Assembly (NCBI GenBank): GCA_937926515.1
Contig: CALAZZ010000188.1
Location: forward strand, 1 to 10,298
Reading direction: 5' to 3'
From: an uncultured Bacteroidales bacterium
GTDB taxonomy: Bacteria > Bacteroidota > Bacteroidia > Bacteroidales > F082
Length of the DNA: 10,298 nt
Shown here: in pieces, positions 6,872 through 10,298 of the stretch
How the letters are laid out: each line of letters starts with the position of its first letter
Numbering within the stretch: the stretch's first letter is position 1
Program-made: the position numbers and the translations under genes
The notes under the pieces: generated by a model
What the model was told of the DNA's origin: nothing
Databases searched by the model: none
What the model saw: the letters and a program-made list of their open reading frames with translations, nothing else

Positions 6872-7258
6872 ATTTATTGATGATCATTAATTACCAAATA
6901 TTACTGGAAGACCAAGGTTGCAAACTCATCTTTTGGCCTATAAGATTTTAGAATTATTATCTCATCTTTAATTTGTTGAAGCATCATGGCAAAATATACT
7001 AAAAGTATGGACATTTGTCAAGTTTGGCCTAACCGAATCATGGCTCATAATGGGTTAAAATTATTCAATATCAAGCATATACAATGATGGAAGAAATCTG
7101 GACCCATATTTAGGTTTAATTGTTTTGAAACCTTATTTGCGTTCCTTCGTAATTAGGCATCTTTCTAACGTATAGATGCCTGTCTCTACAATATTAATTG
7201 ATAGATTATCAGTACTTCATTGGTAACTTTCGCATGGTTATTGGCCAATCATGCCATT
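6872..7258. other. AT-rich intergenic region
   Basis: 387 bp between two minus-strand genes, with no credible reading frame. It contains one clear hairpin (7155-7181). The FISUMP promoter is expected near 6880-6960; the best -7 look-alike is AATATTTG at 6902-6895 (minus), one mismatch from consensus and not scored as a feature. Confidence 0.5.
7155..7181 (-). terminator. Hairpin downstream of the Gfo/Idh/MocA gene
   Basis: AGGCATCT (7155-7162) and AGATGCCT (7174-7181) are perfect 8-bp inverted arms with an 11-base loop, 78 bp beyond the stop codon at 7259. No U-tract follows on the minus strand, so termination or 3'-end protection is a guess from position. A regulatory palindrome is the alternative. 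Confidence 0.35.
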
Positions 7259-8239
7259 TCAATAATCCAAGCCAATACGCTCCCTCACTGCATCCAGCAG
7301 CCTTATCAATTTCCTGCTACGCTCAAATGTCATAATGGGGCTTTCGGTTTTGCCTTGCAGGAGCAGATTACTAAAATGCTCAATTTCATAATTATATCCA
7401 TTGGATTTGATGCCGGGGTTGAACAATTTGGTGCTGCCATCCTTTTCCAGGCTGAAAGTGGTTGGGCTGTGAAACCTGGCATGTATCCTGATCCTTCCTT
7501 TTTCGCCTATGATCGTTGCTTCGGTGGGTGTTTGTTCCAGAAAGCTGCTTTTTAACCGGGCCTTGACATTGTTGCCATAATCAAATGTCATTTGGCAGGA
7601 TGAATCGGCACCATCGTCAAAAAAGGTGGCGCTGGCTTCAATACGATTTGGTATGCCCAGCACCGTCAGTGCTAAAAAGATAGGGTATATGCCAATATCC
7701 AGCAAGCTGCCACCACCCAGTTCTTTATTGATAACCCGTGAGTCAGGATTGTATTCCGGCTTAAAGCCAAAATCAGCTTCCAGACTAAGAATGCGGCCTA
7801 TGGCGCCTTCAGCCAAAAGGTTTAACACCATTTGAAAATGAGGCAGGAAGCAGGTCCACATGGCCTCCATCAGCAAAGTGTTGTTGGCTTGTGCGGTTTC
7901 AATCATCGCATTCACCTCTGTGCTGTTCATGGCAAAAGGCTTTTCGCAGAGGACGGCCTTTTTCTGGTTCAGGCAAAGCATGCTGTGCTCCTTGTGAAAC
8001 ACATGCGGGGTGGCAATGTACACTGCATCCAGCTGCGGGTCGTTGGCCAGGTCAAGGTAGCTGCCGTAAGATTTCACCGCGTGGTACTGTTTGGCAAATT
8101 GTTTGGCTTTGGATTCATCCCGCGAAGCCACGGCATAGAGTGCAGCATTGGGTACTTTGCTTATATCCTCAGCGAATTTATGTGCAATTTTACCGAGGCC
8201 AATAATGCCCCATCGAATTATTCTACTCGGATTATTCAT
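7259..8239 (-). CDS. Gfo/Idh/MocA-family NAD(P)-dependent oxidoreductase
   Basis: A 326-residue cytoplasmic dehydrogenase. The Rossmann domain (about 6-125) has the nucleotide-binding GLGKIA at 14-19, ASRDESKAKQFA at 38-49, the AVYIATPH strand-turn at 72-79 and CEKPFA at 98-103, where Lys100 is the usual catalytic-site lysine of the family. The C-terminal alpha/beta domain carries GGGSLLDIGIYPI at 175-187; Asp181 and Tyr185 lie where family members contact the substrate. The overall pattern is closest to the dihydrodiol dehydrogenase / xylose dehydrogenase-like branch, so a sugar or polyol substrate is plausible, but none can be assigned. ATG at 8239 leaves the usual short lead before the first strand. 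It appears to be a single-gene unit: a good -7 element upstream and a hairpin downstream. There is no signal peptide and no adjacent sugar-pathway gene. Confidence 0.92.
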   Translation of the reverse strand: MNNPSRIIRWGIIGLGKIAHKFAEDISKVPNAALYAVASRDESKAKQFAKQYHAVKSYGSYLDLANDPQLDAVYIATPHVFHKEHSMLCLNQKKAVLCEKPFAMNSTEVNAMIETAQANNTLLMEAMWTCFLPHFQMVLNLLAEGAIGRILSLEADFGFKPEYNPDSRVINKELGGGSLLDIGIYPIFLALTVLGIPNRIEASATFFDDGADSSCQMTFDYGNNVKARLKSSFLEQTPTEATIIGEKGRIRIHARFHSPTTFSLEKDGSTKLFNPGIKSNGYNYEIEHFSNLLLQGKTESPIMTFERSRKLIRLLDAVRERIGLDY

Positions 8240-8277
8240 TTGGATATGAATGAATTAAAAGTGAAATAAGATGCCTT

Positions 8278-8285
8278 CAAATGTA
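8278..8285 (-). promoter_or_regulatory. Candidate -7 element for the Gfo/Idh/MocA gene
   Basis: The minus strand reads TACATTTG, a perfect TAnnTTTG match 38 bp before the ATG at 8239, implying a leader of about 30 nt. The nearest TTG upstream (8313-8315) is 27 bp away, longer than the usual -33/-7 spacing, so the match is incomplete. Confidence 0.5.
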
Positions 8286-8735
8286 ACATAAAAAACTCAG
8301 CATATTAAGGTACAACCCATTTGCAGCCCTAATTTTTATGAATAGTCCAATCCGAAAGTCAAGGTATGATGAGCTCATAATTCACCAAAATGACTGTTGA
8401 ATTATGTTTTAGAATATGCCTTGACCGGGGAAGCTGACTGTTTCATCGAACAATTGTTCAATAACTTTGAGGTAAAACAAGTAACAACCGTATGTTTTAT
8501 CAAAGATATTGCTTACCAACTTTCCATTATCCAGGGTTAAGCCACATGCCTATGCGTTTGTTGATGATTACTTTTTGAAAAAACAGTAGTTCTCATTTTA
8601 GCTAAAGCAGGCATCAACATAATTTTTTGTTCAGGAAACAAACGTCATATGGGCGTTAACATGGAACCCCTATACTGGTTTAGATCCTCAGCAGGATGGG
8701 AGGTATAATGCTCGGTTTATTTCTTTATTGATTAG
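8286..8735. other. Intergenic region with decayed-looking plus-strand frame
   Basis: 450 bp without a full gene. In one plus-strand frame, two open stretches (8394-8537, 48 codons, and 8568-8705, 46 codons) are separated by TAA at 8538 and TGA TGA at 8562-8567. The first reads like protein (LTGEADCFIEQLFNNFEVKQ) but starts after a TGA and is unrecognised. A hairpin ATCCT-CAGC-AGGAT lies at 8684-8697 downstream of the DUF1566 gene, and a 12-bp palindrome at 8448-8459. Confidence 0.35.
8448..8459. repeat. 12-bp perfect palindrome GAACAATTGTTC
   Basis: A perfect dyad of a size that could bind a dimeric regulator. It lies about 160 bp from the candidate Gfo promoter and within the decayed frame, so it may be chance. 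No regulator gene is nearby. Confidence 0.25.
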
Positions 8736-10298
8736 CTAAAAATTTCGAACAGCGCGAATCAGGCTTAAATTCGACTTAGGGTCGCTCCACCAAGTTGGGC
8801 CGACGAAATGCTGCCTCCATGCATGACTACTGTCATCCTCGGTAGAACTCCAATAATAGGCTGAAGAAAGAGTAATACCCCCATGAGCAGTTAGTGTGGT
8901 ATTAATTGCAAACCGGTTGAGATATATCAGAAATAATTCATATCTTGATGGAAGATACCAGTCGCTATAACCTTCTCCGGTATAATTGGCGCAGACCAAT
9001 GCCGCGTGATTATCAAAATCACCTTTTGCAGTATGAACAGCAACAATTATTGAGGTATTCATTTTACCGCCATAGATTTGTTCTCCCCTGGCCATGGTAT
9101 TGTAATAGGTAAGACCTCCCCTCCATTTGATAGGGGTGCCACCACCCAGATCTTCCATAGAACAAACGAGCCCTTTTGTTCCGCAAGGCTCAACATAAAA
9201 CACAACACCACCGTGGGCAAAATCGCCAATCTGGTAAGTCTGTATAGCTGGCTGCCAGCTTGCGAAGCCATCGGCATCAGAGGTAAGCACTTTGCCTGCG
9301 CCCGGCGAACCACCTTGTATGCGTACGGTCCCCGTTATGTTTGCATTTCCATTGAAATAGCCCGCCCAGAGGGCGTTGTTTTCATCTTTGAATGCCAAAG
9401 CGCCGAATTTATCACCCGGTTGAGTACTGCCAATAACTGCAGCTGAATTAGTATAATCAAGGTAGCTATATCCTGCCACAGCAGCTGAAAAGTTATTTCC
9501 CCAGTTTGAGAAACCTTTGATGGCAGCATCAACTCCGGTTATGCCCCAGGATGTTCCGCCGGGTGCTGCATAAAAGTTACCATCTCTCACGGCATAGATA
9601 TTTGCATAACCGGCTCCAAAATTACCGTTTGGCCGGAATAAATACAATTGGGTATTAACAACAGGATTGCCATTTATTCCCAATCCTGCGCCATTGTTTC
9701 TGAGCAGGCTGCTGGCTACCCAGCCGGAGCCATCATGCCGCATGGTATGCATACTGCTTCCGGCTGGCATGTCACCTGCATCATCATCCCGCCAGTCAGG
9801 GTTACCTGAAGCATCGGTTTTCCATACTTTATCGGCTTGTCCTGAACCCGCGCTGACCACTCCGCTGCTGCTGGCTGAGTTCACGGCAATACTGATCAAT
9901 GGGGTGGTTGTGCTGCTGCTGACCGAAATCGGAAGCTCGCCGCTTACCGCAGTTACAGAACCTACATTCCAGCTTCTGTCGGCACTCAGGTCTTGTGCAA
10001 TACCGTTGATGGTCAAAATTCGTGATCCTGTGATATAGCCCGCCATAGCATGGTCGCCCCAGCTATGCGCTGTATTCCAGTTAGAGATATTGCCAACGGT
10101 GATCCCAAAGGAGGGTGAAGTGGAAAAAACAGGGTCAAATTCGTTTGTCAGATAGCCGGCACTGCTGTGATTGCCCCAGCCGAAGGCTGTATTCCAGTTG
10201 TTGATGTTCGTTCCTGTTATCCCGAATGCCGGTGAAGTTATAAACCTGACTTCGACACTGGGACACCCTAAATATTTTTCCAAAAGTTTTCGCCGAAC
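8736..10298 (-). CDS. Repeat-containing DUF1566 (Lcl C-terminal-like) surface protein, N-terminus outside window
   Basis: Only the last 520 codons are present: the frame is open to the window edge (VRRKLLEKYLG...), and the TTG at 10283 is not a convincing start. Counting from that TTG, residues about 14-84 hold two units of a tail-fibre-like repeat (SPAFGITGTNINNWNTAFGW, then SPSFGITVGNISNWNTAHSW), each followed by a GxHxxAGY turn. Residues 85-345 are Gly/Ser/Asn-rich, beta-type sequence ending in GAGKVLTSDADGFASWQ (327-343), common in fibre-like proteins. Residues 350-515 form a DUF1566 domain: IGDFAHGGVVFYVE (352-365), GLVCSMEDL (371-379), YSDWYLPSRYEL (439-450), YYWSSTEDDSSHAW (476-489), LIRAVRNF at the end. 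It is probably secreted or cell-surface; the fold is lectin-like by family. The stop is TAG at 8736-8738. Ligand and role are unknown; there is no clear phage gene nearby, so it is not called a phage fibre. Confidence 0.82.
   Translation of the reverse strand, partial: VRRKLLEKYLGCPSVEVRFITSPAFGITGTNINNWNTAFGWGNHSSAGYLTNEFDPVFSTSPSFGITVGNISNWNTAHSWGDHAMAGYITGSRILTINGIAQDLSADRSWNVGSVTAVSGELPISVSSSTTTPLISIAVNSASSSGVVSAGSGQADKVWKTDASGNPDWRDDDAGDMPAGSSMHTMRHDGSGWVASSLLRNNGAGLGINGNPVVNTQLYLFRPNGNFGAGYANIYAVRDGNFYAAPGGTSWGITGVDAAIKGFSNWGNNFSAAVAGYSYLDYTNSAAVIGSTQPGDKFGALAFKDENNALWAGYFNGNANITGTVRIQGGSPGAGKVLTSDADGFASWQPAIQTYQIGDFAHGGVVFYVEPCGTKGLVCSMEDLGGGTPIKWRGGLTYYNTMARGEQIYGGKMNTSIIVAVHTAKGDFDNHAALVCANYTGEGYSDWYLPSRYELFLIYLNRFAINTTLTAHGGITLSSAYYWSSTEDDSSHAWRQHFVGPTWWSDPKSNLSLIRAVRNF
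10032..10244 (-). repeat. Two tandem ~39-residue repeats in the DUF1566 protein
   Basis: The first unit (10128-10244) and second (10032-10127, cut short at GYITG) align as F-x-T-S-P-[AS]-F-G-I-T-x-x-N-I-x-N-W-N-T-A-x-x-W-G-[ND]-H-x-x-A-G-Y. Bases have diverged while the residues are kept, which suggests selection on the protein repeat. More units may lie beyond the window. Confidence 0.7.

Noticed and set aside
7832..8269. Plus-strand frames of 145 and 104 residues antisense to the oxidoreductase
   Set aside because: They lie opposite a strongly supported Gfo/Idh/MocA gene and have no domain signal.
9078..10038. Plus-strand frames of 122 and 123 residues
   Set aside because: They are antisense to the DUF1566 protein, whose repeats and domain are clear; the frames have no motifs.
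1..10298. tRNA, rRNA, CRISPR array or phage structural cluster
   Set aside because: No cloverleaf-like or rRNA-like sequence, no regularly spaced direct repeats and no phage gene set were seen; the fibre-like repeats alone do not show a prophage.

Overview
The window almost certainly comes from a member of the Bacteroidota. Supporting signs are a T9SS type A sorting domain joined to a FISUMP domain, a DUF1566-type surface protein with WNTAxGWGNH repeats, -7 promoter elements matching TAnnTTTG, and an IS4-family transposase of the Bacteroidota type. The genus cannot be named from the sequence. All intact genes lie on the minus strand; only a dead transposase is on the plus strand.

Layout, left to right. 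1-1000 (+) is the 3' part of a decayed IS4-family transposase, with two in-frame TAA codons, a late frameshift and a lost conserved Arg. 1008-2072 (-) encodes a CNNM/CBS membrane protein of the CorC/hemolysin superfamily. It converges on the transposase with only 7 bp between the stop codons, and its promoter sits inside a 62-bp element with 8-bp inverted ends. 2166-2495 holds no convincing gene. 2496-3794 and 3781-4959 (-) overlap by 14 bp and form a redox operon: a NosR/NapH-like membrane protein (extracytoplasmic covalent-FMN domain, cytoplasmic Fe-S cysteines) followed by a membrane-anchored fusion of a flavin reductase-like domain and a nitroreductase domain. 4960-5536 is noncoding and has three perfect hairpins in what looks like a dispersed repeat. 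5537-6871 (-) encodes a secreted T9SS/FISUMP protein. 7259-8239 (-) encodes a Gfo/Idh/MocA-family oxidoreductase. 8240-8735 is noncoding with decayed open frames. 8736 to the window end (-) is the 3' part of a repeat-bearing DUF1566 surface protein.

The part with the clearest joint function is the redox pair. The NosR-like protein could move electrons between cytoplasmic Fe-S clusters and a covalent FMN outside the membrane. Its partner is a double flavin-binding enzyme tethered to the same membrane and probably facing the same side. This suggests an extracytoplasmic flavin-based reductase of unknown substrate. The coupling is inferred from gene overlap, domains and topology; no ApbE flavin transferase is in the window. 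The two surface proteins share a related C-terminal motif (WSS-S/T-E....HAW ... IR) although they are otherwise unlike. The left end (about 1-2100) is visibly more AT-rich than the rest, which fits mobile or recently acquired DNA.
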